Source: Myxococcota bacterium (GTDB lineage Bacteria; Myxococcota_A; UBA9160; UBA4427). From it: a stretch of 64,000 nucleotides of DNA. The notes beneath the pieces were generated by a model. It saw only the letters and a list, made by a program, of their open reading frames with translations. It had not been told where the DNA came from and did no database searches. Below are positions 34,922 through 43,824 of the stretch, in pieces (within the stretch, counting starts at the first letter, position 1; every line of letters starts with the position of its first letter). The stretch spans positions 1 through 64,000 of the forward strand of contig JAWKRT010000003.1 in the NCBI GenBank assembly GCA_041389495.1, in the 5' to 3' direction. The position numbers were made by a program, and so were the translations under genes.

Positions 34922-36579
34922 GCCCGCCCGCGTCCGCCGCGCGCGCGCGCCGCGAGCGCGCGTGGCTCGCCGCGCTGCAGATCGCGCTCCTGGCTCCGTT
35001 CCTCGACAAGCCCTTCCACGTCGACGACGCGTTCTTCCTCGCGATCGCCGAGCAGATCGCGCGCGACCCGCTCCACCCGTTCGACTTCGCGTACAACTGG
35101 ACGGGCGTGCCGGACCTCGTCGCGCACGAGATGAAGAACCCGCCGCTCGTGTTCTACGCGCAGGCGCTGTGGCACGAGCTCGGTATCGCGATCGGCGTCG
35201 ACGCGCGCGGCGCGTGGAGCGAGCGCTGGCTCCACGCGGGGTTCCTCGCGTTCGCGCTCGCGGCCGGGCAGGCGACCTATGCGCTCGCTTCGCGCGCGAC
35301 GCGCGCGCCGCTGCTCGCATCGGCGCTGCTCGTCGCGAGCCCTTCGTTCTGGGTGCCGGCGACGTCGGCGATGATCGACGTGCCGCTCGTCGCCGCGCTG
35401 CTCGCCGCGCTGCTCGCGCTCGAGCGCGCGCGCGCGGCCGAGCGCGAGGGGCGACCCGCGCGCGGCGCGTGGGCGGCCGCGGCGGCGGCGGCGACGGCCG
35501 CCGTGCTGTCGAAGTACGCGGCGCTCGTGCTGCTGCCGGCGGCGTCGCTCCCGCTCGCGCTCGCCGCGGTGCGCGAGGCGCGCGCGCCGCGCGACGCCGC
35601 TCGGCGGCTCGCGATCGCCGCGTCCGCGCCCGCGCTCGCGTTCGCCGCGTGGTGGGCGGCGAGCGGCGGCCACCCGCTCGCGGCACTCGCCTATCGATCG
35701 ACCGAGCGCGGCGACGCGCTCGTGTGGCTGGCCGCGCACGGGCCGGCCGCGCTCGCATTCTGCGGCGGGCTGCTCGGCTTCCCGGTCGCCGCGCAGGTGG
35801 CCGCGCTCGCGCGCCCCGACGAGCGCGGGCTCGCGCTCGTCGGCGCGGGCGCGGGCGTCGCCGCGCTCGCGATCCGCCACGCGCTGTTCGCGTTCCCGTT
35901 CTCGGCCGTGAACGACGCGCTGCTCGTCGTGCTCGCCGCCTCGGGCGCGACGTTCGCGCTGCTCGTCGCGGCGCGTGCGCGCGCGGCGCGCACACCGCTC
36001 GAGCGCGCGCTGCTCGTGTGGCTCGCGGTCGGCTTCGCGTTCGTCGCGGTGGGCAACTGGACGGTGAACGCGCGCAGCGTGCTGCTCGTCGCGCCGCCCG
36101 CGGCGATCTTCGCGGCGCGGCTCGCGGAGGGACGCGCGCGGCTCGCGCGCGGCGCCCTCGCCGCCGCATTCGCGCTCGGCCTCGTCGTCGCGCTCGCCGA
36201 CGCCGACCTCGCGGCGTTCGGCCCGGCCGAGGCGACGCGCATCGCGCGCGAGGCGCCGCCCGGCGCGCGCGTGCGCTTCGTCGGGCACTGGGGCTTCCAG
36301 CGCTACATGGAGCGGGCGGGCTTCGCGCACGTCGACCTCGCGCATGCGGACGTGCGCCCGGGCGACGTCGTCGCCGTGCCGCGCATGCACCGCATCGCGA
36401 GTGTTCCGTTCGAGCTCCCGGCGCCGCGCGCGCGCGAGGTGCACGTCGTCGAACGACGGCTCCCCGTCGCGGTCATGGACGGCGAGAGCGGCGCGGGGCT
36501 GCACGGCTCGTTCCTCGGGCCGCTCCCGTTCGCGTACGCGACGGGGCCGCTCGAGGTCGTGGACGTGCTCGCGTGGTGA
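34918..36579 (+). CDS. GT-C/GT39-like membrane glycosyltransferase
   Basis: This 553-residue membrane protein has the loop PFHVDDAFFLAIAEQIARDP (D36-D37), then MKNPPLVFYAQALWHELG and PATSAMIDVPLVAALLAALLAL. This is the classic arrangement of ArnT/PMT-like GT-C enzymes, with the acidic pair after helix 1 and an aspartate after the third or fourth helix. The middle contains ATAAVLSKYAALVLLP. A soluble C-terminal part of about 110 residues follows. It should move a sugar from a polyprenyl phosphate to an unknown acceptor. The GTG start overlaps the previous stop in GTGA, so translation is probably coupled. Confidence 0.82.
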   Translation: MSPPASAARARRERAWLAALQIALLAPFLDKPFHVDDAFFLAIAEQIARDPLHPFDFAYNWTGVPDLVAHEMKNPPLVFYAQALWHELGIAIGVDARGAWSERWLHAGFLAFALAAGQATYALASRATRAPLLASALLVASPSFWVPATSAMIDVPLVAALLAALLALERARAAEREGRPARGAWAAAAAAATAAVLSKYAALVLLPAASLPLALAAVREARAPRDAARRLAIAASAPALAFAAWWAASGGHPLAALAYRSTERGDALVWLAAHGPAALAFCGGLLGFPVAAQVAALARPDERGLALVGAGAGVAALAIRHALFAFPFSAVNDALLVVLAASGATFALLVAARARAARTPLERALLVWLAVGFAFVAVGNWTVNARSVLLVAPPAAIFAARLAEGRARLARGALAAAFALGLVVALADADLAAFGPAEATRIAREAPPGARVRFVGHWGFQRYMERAGFAHVDLAHADVRPGDVVAVPRMHRIASVPFELPAPRAREVHVVERRLPVAVMDGESGAGLHGSFLGPLPFAYATGPLEVVDVLAW

Positions 36580-38516
36580 CGGCGAGCCCGCGCGCGCGCG
36601 CCGCGCTCGCGGCCCTGGCGCTCGCCGTCGCGACGGCCGCGGTCTACGCGCCCGCGCTGCGCCTCGGCACCGTCGAGTACGACGACCCGGACTACGTGAC
36701 GCGCAACCCGCACGTGCAGGCGGGGCTCACGTGGGAGGGGCTGCGCTGGGCGGCGACGAGCACGTTCGCCGCGAACTGGTTCCCGCTCACGTGGGCGTCG
36801 CACATGCTCGACCACGAGCTCTGGGGCGACGACCTCGCCGGCCACCACGCGACGAGCGTCGCGCTCCACGTCGTGAACACGCTGCTCCTGTTCGCGCTGC
36901 TCGCGCGCGCGACGGGCCGCGTCGCGCGCGCGGCGGTCGTGGCGGCGCTCTTCGCGCTGCACCCGCTGCACGTCGAGTCGGTGGCGTGGCTGTCCGAGCG
37001 CAAGGACGTGCTGTCCGCGGCGTTCGGGCTCGCGGCGGCGAACGCGCACGTCGCCTACGCGCGCCGGCCGGGCGCGGCGCGGCTCGCGCTCGTCGCCGCG
37101 CTGTTCGCGTGCTCGCTCGCGGCGAAGCCCATGCTGGTGACGCTGCCCGCGCTGCTCGTCCTGCTCGACGCGTGGCCGCTCGGGCGCGTCGACGCCGCCG
37201 CGCTCGCCGACCGCGCGCGCGCGCCGCTCGAGCGGCTGCGCGCGAGCGGCGCGCTGCGCGTCGTCGTCGAGAAGCTCCCGCTCCTCGCGCTCGCAGCGGC
37301 GAGCAGCGCCGTGACGATGATCGTGCAGCGGCAGGCGGTCGTTCCGCTCGAGCTCTTCCCGCTCGACAAGCGGCTCGCGAGCGTGCCGCTCGCCTACGCC
37401 ACCTATCTCGGGCAGACGCTCTGGCCCGTCGACCTCGTGCCGAGCCACCTGCATCCGGGGCGCGCGGTGTCGGTCGCGTTCGGCGCGGCGGTCGGCCTCG
37501 GGCTCGTCGGCGCGACGGCCGTGCTCGCGCGCTCCGCGCGCTCGGCCCCGCATCGCATCGTCGGCTGGCTCTGGTTCCTCGGCACGCTCGTTCCCGTGAT
37601 CGGCTTCGTGCAGGTCGGCAACCAGTTCGTCGCCGACCGCTACACCTACGTCCCGATCGTCGGCCTCTTCCTCGCGGCCACGTGGGAGGCGGCCGAACGG
37701 CTCGGCGGCACGCCGCGCGGCCGCGCCGCGGCCGCCGCGCTCGCGGGCGTCGCGCTCGTCGCGTGCAGCGCGGTGACGCGCGCGCAGATCCCGTACTGGA
37801 ACGACACCGTCACGCTCTTCGCGCGCAACGTCGCCGTCGATCCGTCGAACCACATCGCGCACTCGATCCTCGGGCTCGGCTATGCGCGGCTTCGGGAGGA
37901 GGAGCTCGCGATCCATCACTACGAGCGCGCCGCGCAGCTGCGCCCCTATCACCACCTGCTGCTGTTCCGCATCTCGAAGCGGCTGGTCGACCAGGGCGAC
38001 GTCGACCTCGCGATCGACGCGCTCGAGCGCGAGCTGCGCATCGCGCCCGACTTCGCGCCCGCGCGCCGCCGCCTGACCGTCCTGCGCGACCGGCGCGACG
38101 ACCTCGAGCGGCTCCTCTCGGATGTCGGATCCGCTGGAGGGGAGGGTGTGGAAACGCCCGGAATCCTTGCGCATCTCGGCTTCATGCGTCTCGCGCTCGT
38201 CGACCGCGACGGGGCGGCCCGGAGCTTCGAGGCGGCGCTCGCCGCCGACCCGGACCACGTGCTCGCGCTGCGCGGCCTCGCGGTCGTGCGGCTGCAGGAG
38301 GGCGACCGCGCGGGCGCGCTCGCGCTCGCCGAGCGCGCGGCCGCGATCGCACCCGGGAGCCCCGAGGTCGAGCGGCTCCTCGCCGCGCTGCGCGCGGGCG
38401 ACGACGCGGCGGCGACGGACGTCGGGAGCGACCGCGAAGCGGGTGCCGACGGCGTGCCGCCCGCGCCGGGCGCCGCGCGCGCGCCCGACCGCGGCGCGGC
38501 GGGGGACGCGCGGTGA
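36576..38516 (+). CDS. TMTC-like membrane glycosyltransferase with TPR tail
   Basis: The protein has 646 residues. It shows VEYDDPDYVTRNPH (D36-D37), LHPLHVESVAWLSERKD (129-144), SLAAKPMLVTLP, then QTLWPVDLVPSHLHPG and QVGNQFVADRYTYVPIVG. TPR units start near 420 and run to about 620, with a poorly conserved spacer near 520-535. It belongs to the same subgroup as the genes at 12738 and 60610, sharing the HVESVAW form of the central motif. By analogy with TMTC1-4 it may glycosylate exported proteins. The GTG start overlaps the previous stop in GTGA. Confidence 0.87.
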   Translation: MTASPRARAALAALALAVATAAVYAPALRLGTVEYDDPDYVTRNPHVQAGLTWEGLRWAATSTFAANWFPLTWASHMLDHELWGDDLAGHHATSVALHVVNTLLLFALLARATGRVARAAVVAALFALHPLHVESVAWLSERKDVLSAAFGLAAANAHVAYARRPGAARLALVAALFACSLAAKPMLVTLPALLVLLDAWPLGRVDAAALADRARAPLERLRASGALRVVVEKLPLLALAAASSAVTMIVQRQAVVPLELFPLDKRLASVPLAYATYLGQTLWPVDLVPSHLHPGRAVSVAFGAAVGLGLVGATAVLARSARSAPHRIVGWLWFLGTLVPVIGFVQVGNQFVADRYTYVPIVGLFLAATWEAAERLGGTPRGRAAAAALAGVALVACSAVTRAQIPYWNDTVTLFARNVAVDPSNHIAHSILGLGYARLREEELAIHHYERAAQLRPYHHLLLFRISKRLVDQGDVDLAIDALERELRIAPDFAPARRRLTVLRDRRDDLERLLSDVGSAGGEGVETPGILAHLGFMRLALVDRDGAARSFEAALAADPDHVLALRGLAVVRLQEGDRAGALALAERAAAIAPGSPEVERLLAALRAGDDAAATDVGSDREAGADGVPPAPGAARAPDRGAAGDAR

Positions 38517-40273
38517 CGGACGGGCCGCGCCCGCCGGCGCTCGGGCGCGGGGCCGCCGCGCCGGCTCCGCCCGCGCGAGCGCCGCGGACTCCGCTCGCGC
38601 GTGCGATCGACGCGCTCCTCCTCACGGGCGTCGCGCTCGGTGCGGTCGCACGCGTCGCTCGTTATGTCGACGCGCGCTCGCTGTGGGCCGACGAAGCGGC
38701 GCTCGCGCTCAACCTCTGGAAGCGCGGTGCGCTCGCGCTCGCCGCGCCGCTCGACTACGGACAGGCGGCGCCGCCCGGGTTCCTGTGGCTCGAGCGCGCG
38801 CTGCTCGTCGCGCTCGGCCCCGGCGAGCTCGTGCTGCGCGCGCTGCCGCTCGCCGCGTCGCTCGCGGCGATCCCCGCCTTCGCGGCGCTCGCGCGCCGCG
38901 CGCTCGCGCCGCGCGACGCGCGCATCGCGCTCTTCCTGTTCGCCACCTGCGAGCCGCTCGTCTTCTACGCGAGCGAGCTCAAGCCGTATGCGCTCGACGT
39001 GCTGGTCGGCATCGCGCTGCTCGCGCTCTCGCTCGACGCGCTGCGCGCGCGGGCGCGCGGCGCGCCGCTCCCGGTCGCGCGGCTCGCGGTCGCGGGCGCG
39101 GTCGCGCCGTGGCTCTCGCTCCCCGCCGTGTTCGCGCTCGGCGCGCTCGCGATCGGCCTCGCGATCGGATCGCTCCGCGCGCGCGCGCCGCGCGCGCTCC
39201 CGAGGCTCGCGGGCGTCGGGCTCGCGTGGGCTGCGAGCTTCGCCGCGCTCTGGGCCGTCCAGCTCGGCGCGGCGCGGCGCGACCCCTATCTCGTCTCGTT
39301 CTGGGCGGGCGCGTACCCGCCGTTCCCCGTCTCGTCGGCGGACGACGTCGCGTGGTACGCGCGCACCGCGCTCGGCTTCTTCGCGGATCCGGTCGGCCTG
39401 CCGCCCGCGGCCGTCGCGCTCGCGTTCGCCGCGCTCGGCGCGGCGCGCCTCGCGCGCGCCCGCCCGCGCGCCGCGCTCGTCCTCGTCGGGCCCGGGCTCG
39501 TCGCGCTCGCCGCGTCGATCGGCGGGCTCTATCCGCTGCGCACCTGGCCGCCCCTCGCCCTCGGCGCCGCGACGGGGCCCTTCGCCGGGCGGCTCTGGCT
39601 GTTCGCCGTGCCTCCCGCGCTGCTGCTCGTCGCGAGTGGCGTCGGCGCGCTGCGCGCGGGTGGCGCGCTCGCGCGTCGGTCCGCGCCCCCGGATGCCGCG
39701 GACGCGTCGCGCGCCGCGCGCGCAGTGTCCGCCGCGGACGCGCTCTCCGAGATCGCCGTCGCGCTCGGGCTCGTCGCCGTCTGCGCGGCCTCCGTCGTCC
39801 AGCTCTTCCGCAACGTCGCGCACCCCCCCGTCGTGCAGGAGCTCGCGCCGGTCGCGCGCGCGATCGGGGAGCGCGCCGAGCGGGGCGACGCGGCGTGGGT
39901 GCAGCGCGGGAGCGAGCTCGTGTTCGAGTACTACGCGCGGCGGCTCGCGCTGCCCGTCGCAGCGCGCAGTGCGGGCGCGCGCGACGCCGACGAGCTCGCC
40001 GCGCTCGAGGCGCGGGCCGCTGCGCTCGCGCCCGGCGCGCGCGTCTGGCTCGTCGCGCTCGACCACCCGGCCTGGAATGCGGGCGCGGAGCGTGCGGCAC
40101 TCGAGCGCGTGCTCGCGTCGCGGGCGCGCGAGCGCGCGCGGATCGCGGCGCCGAACGCCCTGGCCGTGCTCTACGAGGTCGCGCCCGTCGCAGGCGAGGC
40201 GGGCGGCGGTGTCGCGGGCGCGCCCGTCTCGCCGCCGCGCACGCGCGCGAGCTCGGCCTCGGACACGCGGTAG
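38513..40273 (+). CDS. GT39-like membrane glycosyltransferase
   Basis: The protein has 586 residues. After a Pro/Ala-rich N-terminus, the first loop contains ARSLWADEAALALNLWKRG (D60-E61). GQAAPPGFLWLERALLVALGPGELVLR follows, and the next helix is preceded by FYASELKPYALDVLVG. This WADE...PPG...KPY series is typical of GT39-type bacterial glycosyltransferases. The C-terminal soluble part has VWLVALDHPAW. It should transfer a sugar across from a lipid carrier; donor and acceptor are not known. The GTG start overlaps the previous stop in GTGA, completing a four-gene coupled chain from 33260. The final 103 bases overlap the convergent gene and encode a low-complexity tail. Confidence 0.85.
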   Translation: MTDGPRPPALGRGAAAPAPPARAPRTPLARAIDALLLTGVALGAVARVARYVDARSLWADEAALALNLWKRGALALAAPLDYGQAAPPGFLWLERALLVALGPGELVLRALPLAASLAAIPAFAALARRALAPRDARIALFLFATCEPLVFYASELKPYALDVLVGIALLALSLDALRARARGAPLPVARLAVAGAVAPWLSLPAVFALGALAIGLAIGSLRARAPRALPRLAGVGLAWAASFAALWAVQLGAARRDPYLVSFWAGAYPPFPVSSADDVAWYARTALGFFADPVGLPPAAVALAFAALGAARLARARPRAALVLVGPGLVALAASIGGLYPLRTWPPLALGAATGPFAGRLWLFAVPPALLLVASGVGALRAGGALARRSAPPDAADASRAARAVSAADALSEIAVALGLVAVCAASVVQLFRNVAHPPVVQELAPVARAIGERAERGDAAWVQRGSELVFEYYARRLALPVAARSAGARDADELAALEARAAALAPGARVWLVALDHPAWNAGAERAALERVLASRARERARIAAPNALAVLYEVAPVAGEAGGGVAGAPVSPPRTRASSASDTR

Positions 40274-42336
40274 AGCAGGATGGCGTGGCCGACCTCCGCG
40301 TCCGGCTCGCGCTCGCGGAGCACGCGGCACAGGCGCGCGAGGCGGAGCTCCGCATAGCGTTGCCACGCCGCGCGCGCGCCCGGGTCGACCGCGAGCGCGA
40401 GGCGGAGCGCGGCGAGCTCGGCCTCGTGCGAGCCCGCCGCCTCGAAGAGCGGCGCGAAGCGCGCGGCGAGCGCGGCGTGCTCGCGCTCCTCGTCGGGCGT
40501 GCCCGCGCGCGACGGCGTCGACCACGCCTGCTGCAGCATGGTCGCGCTGATCGCGTAGAGGCCGGGCTCGAGCGTCGTCGCGACGTCGACGCGGTCCCAC
40601 TGCGCGCGCCGGCTCGGCCAGTCGAAGAAGCCCGGCAGCCGGCGCACGCCGAGGCCCGCGAGGCTCGCGTGGAAGAGCGGGTCGGCGGTGCCGAAGTACG
40701 AGAGGTAGACGGGCTCGCGCGGCGCGCCGGGCGGGTTCGCCGCATCGCGCAGCGCGTCGCCGAGTGCGTCGAGCTCCTGGCCCCAGTCGAGCGAGCTGTC
40801 GACGAACACGCGGTAGGCGCGCTCGGGCGGGAGCAGCGCGTTGAAGTAGGCGAGGTAGTGGGGCCAGGCGCCGAGCGACGCGGACGCGAAGGCGACGACG
40901 CCGAGTGCGACGGCTGCTGCGCCCGCGGCGCCGCGCGCGATGCGCGCGGCGCCGCCCGCGAGCACGAACGCGACGGGGTAGAGCGGCAGCGCGTGGCGAA
41001 GCCCGAGGTTGATGTCGCTCGTGACGACGAGCGCGCCGTGCACGACGGCGACGACGCCGAGCGGGAGCAGGCCGGTGAGCGCGCCGGCGCCGGCGCGGTG
41101 CGCGTCGCCCGGCGGCGCGCTCGCGTCCGCCGCCGTGCGCGCCGCGTTCGTCGTGAGCGCGCGCCGGCGCGCGCGCAGCGCGGACGCGACTGCGCCGCCC
41201 GCCGAGAGCGCGAGCAGCGCGAAGAGCGAGAGCGGTGTCTTGGTCGCGATCGCCGTCGGGAAGAAGAGCGGGTCGCCGCCCGTGTGCACCTCGCCGGCGA
41301 AGAAGCTCCGGCGCTCCTCGGCCTGGCGCCAGACGAACGCGGCCGAGAACAGGTACGCCTCGGGGAGGAGTCGCGCCGCGCGCGCCGCGTCGATCGCGCG
41401 CAGCACGCTGCCGTCGCGCTCGCGCGTCCACGCCCACTGGTGGTCCATCGTCGCGCGCCCCGCGCGACCCTCCGGAACGGCGTCGAAGCGCATCCCGTAG
41501 GCGCCCCAGATCACGGCGACCGCGATCGCGCCCTCGATCGCGACGACGCCCGCGAGCGCGGCGGCGCGCGCGAGCGGCCGCGCGAGCGTCGCTCTGCCGA
41601 TCGCGAGCGGAGCGGGCGCGGCGGCGCGGGCGACGACGAGCAGGGCGAGCATCGGGAGCGCGCCGAGCGCGGACAGCTTCGTGAGCGCGAGCGCGCCGAG
41701 CGCTCCGCCCGCGAGCGCGATGCGCGCCGGCGTCGGCCGCAGGAGCGAGCGCCACGCCGCGCCGACGGCCCCGAGCAGAGCGAGCGTGAAGACGAGGTCC
41801 GACGTCGCGAGGCGCGCGTGCGCGAGCACGTTGGGCGACAGCGCGCAGAGCGCGCACGACACGAGGCCGCCGAGCGCGCCGAAGCAGCGCTGCGACCACG
41901 CGAACACGAGCAGGCAGAGTGCCGCGCCGAGCGCGAAGGCCGGAAGGCGCGCGCGGCCCAGCAGCTCGGCCGGGTCGTTGCCGACCTCGTAGAAGAGGAC
42001 GTGCGCCAGGAAGACCGTGAGCTCGTGGAAGTCGCGCACGCGCTGGTGCTCGACGATCGCATCGGGGTTCGGCACGCGGAAGCGATCGGGGGCGAGCGCG
42101 ATCGGCAGGCCGAACAGCACCTCGGCGAGCCAGCCGTTGCCGGAGTGGAGTCGCGCGTCGCCCGTTCGCACCTTGACCGCGCCGGCGACGATGTGGAACC
42201 CCTCGTCGAAGGTCGCCGACGAACGCGCCGCGCTCGTCGCCGCGAGGCCCACGTGCACGCACGCGAGCGCGACCGCGAGCAGCGGCGCGGCGCGGCGGAG
42301 CAGCGAGCGGCGATCGGCGGGCGCGGAGACGTGCAT
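40171..42336 (-). CDS. GT39/PMT-like membrane glycosyltransferase
   Basis: The protein has 721 residues. The first loop reads SATFDEGFHIVAGAVKVRTGD (D44-E45), followed by NGWLAEVLFGLPIAL. Its later part shows TSDINLGLRHALPLYP and AYRVFVDSSLDWGQELDALGDAL. The DSSLDWGQ element is common in large bacterial PMT-like proteins of unknown acceptor. A C-terminal soluble region of about 200 residues contains TPR-like helices (AALRLALAVDPGARAAWQRYAELR). The ATG at 42336 opens the N-terminal hydrophobic segment. It is divergent from the next gene across 228 bases, where no further gene is seen. Confidence 0.85.
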   Translation of the reverse strand: MHVSAPADRRSLLRRAAPLLAVALACVHVGLAATSAARSSATFDEGFHIVAGAVKVRTGDARLHSGNGWLAEVLFGLPIALAPDRFRVPNPDAIVEHQRVRDFHELTVFLAHVLFYEVGNDPAELLGRARLPAFALGAALCLLVFAWSQRCFGALGGLVSCALCALSPNVLAHARLATSDLVFTLALLGAVGAAWRSLLRPTPARIALAGGALGALALTKLSALGALPMLALLVVARAAAPAPLAIGRATLARPLARAAALAGVVAIEGAIAVAVIWGAYGMRFDAVPEGRAGRATMDHQWAWTRERDGSVLRAIDAARAARLLPEAYLFSAAFVWRQAEERRSFFAGEVHTGGDPLFFPTAIATKTPLSLFALLALSAGGAVASALRARRRALTTNAARTAADASAPPGDAHRAGAGALTGLLPLGVVAVVHGALVVTSDINLGLRHALPLYPVAFVLAGGAARIARGAAGAAAVALGVVAFASASLGAWPHYLAYFNALLPPERAYRVFVDSSLDWGQELDALGDALRDAANPPGAPREPVYLSYFGTADPLFHASLAGLGVRRLPGFFDWPSRRAQWDRVDVATTLEPGLYAISATMLQQAWSTPSRAGTPDEEREHAALAARFAPLFEAAGSHEAELAALRLALAVDPGARAAWQRYAELRLARLCRVLREREPDAEVGHAILLYRVSEAELARVRGGETGAPATPPPASPATGATS

Positions 42337-42564
42337 CGCGTGGAGCCGGCGTGGCGGGAAGCGGGCAGCGCGCACCGCCGCGACGCCGCTCCGTGCGACG
42401 CGGCGCGAGTATACGGACGGGCGCCGCGCTGCGGCATCGCGGATGTGCGCGGCGTTGCGGGACCGCACGCGGCGCCGCGCATCGCGCGGGGCCCCGCCCG
42501 GCCGCCGCGCGACGCGCCGCCGACGCGCGTTCGCGGCGCGGCGCTGCTCTAGACTGCGCGCCGC

Positions 42565-43824
42565 GTGGGTGCCTCGAACGCGACGACGGGCGACGGGGGG
42601 TGCGGCGGGCTCGGCGCGCGCGCGGCGGGTGCGCTCGTGCCGTTCGCGCTGTGGGCCGCGGCGATCGCCGTCGTGAGCGCCGCGGCGCCATACCGGCCGG
42701 CGCTCGACGACCCGGAGCTGCTCCACCTGGCGCGCAGCCTGGCCGAGCACCACGCGCTCGCGACGGACGGGCCGTTCCTGCGCGTGCCGCTGTGGCAGCT
42801 CTTGCTAGGCGCGGGCTTCGCCGTGGCGCCGGAGCGCGCCGCGGTGCTGGGCCTCCAGGCGGCGTGCGTCGCGCTCGCGTTCGCGTCGGCGAACGCGCGG
42901 CGCCGCGCGTCGTGGCCGCGCGCCGACGAGGCGCCGGGTGTGCGCGCGCGCATCGCGGTGTTCGGCGCGCTCGCCCTGTCCCCGCAGCTCGTGCTGTACG
43001 CGCGGCACACGCCGACCGAGATCGCCCTCGGCGCGCTCGCGCTCGCGGCGGCGGCGCTCGCCCCGCGCGCGGAGCCCGTGCTCGCGTCGCGCGACACGTC
43101 CGCGCCGGACGCCGCGCGCGCGTCGCGCGCCGCGCGCTCGCTGGCGCCGCGCTTCCTCGCGCTCGGCGCCGTGGTGGGCGCCGCCGCGATGACGAAGGCC
43201 GCGGGCGCCGCGCTGGCGATTCCCGCGGCGGTCTGGGCGCTGCGCGCGCGCGGCGCCGAGCGCTTCGCAGCGCGCGTCGCCGCGCCGCTCGCCGCGGGCG
43301 CGCTCGCCGTCGTCGTTCCGCTCGCGGCGCTCGCGCTCGCGCAGCGCGGGGCACCGCTCGACGACACGTCGGCCTTCAACCTCGGCGCGCTCGACGTCGA
43401 CGCGTGGCTCGCGGCGGGCGCGCCGCCCGCGCGCAGCGCCGCGGCCCTCGAGAGCTTCCGCGCGATCCTGCTCGCCGACCCGCTCGGCTATCTCGGCGGC
43501 GCGCTCGAGCGCGCGGTCGAGTGGCTGCTGCTGCCGAGCAGCCTCGAGCTGCGCTTGTGGATTCCCGAGTACCCGGCGCTCGTCGTCGAGGTGCTCGACG
43601 TCGCCGCGTTCTTCGGGATCGCGACGCTCGCGGTGCTCGGCACGACGCGCGCGAGCGCGCCGGAGTGGATCCTGCCGCTCGCGCTCTGGCTCGCGTGCGC
43701 GTTCCCGCAGAAGACGCCGCACACGCCGAAGGTGACGGTCGCCATCGCGCTCGCACCGCTCGCCGCTCGCGGGCTCGCGTCGCTCGGGCGGAGCGCGCGC
43801 ACCGCCGCCGGGCGCGCGCGATGA
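42565..43824 (+). CDS. Polytopic membrane protein, GT-C glycosyltransferase-like
   Basis: The 419-residue protein has about ten hydrophobic segments. The first extracytoplasmic loop has PYRPALDDPELLHLARSLAEHH (D48-D49), then PLWQLLLGAGFAVAP. LSPQLVLYARHTPTEIALGALAL corresponds to the region after helix 3, and GAAAMTKAAGAALAIPAAVW follows. The layout is that of a GT-C glycosyltransferase without a large soluble tail. No specific subfamily was recognised. The GTG start is used; an earlier start is not available in frame. Its stop overlaps the next start in ATGA, so the two are probably translated together. Confidence 0.78.
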   Translation: MGASNATTGDGGCGGLGARAAGALVPFALWAAAIAVVSAAAPYRPALDDPELLHLARSLAEHHALATDGPFLRVPLWQLLLGAGFAVAPERAAVLGLQAACVALAFASANARRRASWPRADEAPGVRARIAVFGALALSPQLVLYARHTPTEIALGALALAAAALAPRAEPVLASRDTSAPDAARASRAARSLAPRFLALGAVVGAAAMTKAAGAALAIPAAVWALRARGAERFAARVAAPLAAGALAVVVPLAALALAQRGAPLDDTSAFNLGALDVDAWLAAGAPPARSAAALESFRAILLADPLGYLGGALERAVEWLLLPSSLELRLWIPEYPALVVEVLDVAAFFGIATLAVLGTTRASAPEWILPLALWLACAFPQKTPHTPKVTVAIALAPLAARGLASLGRSARTAAGRAR

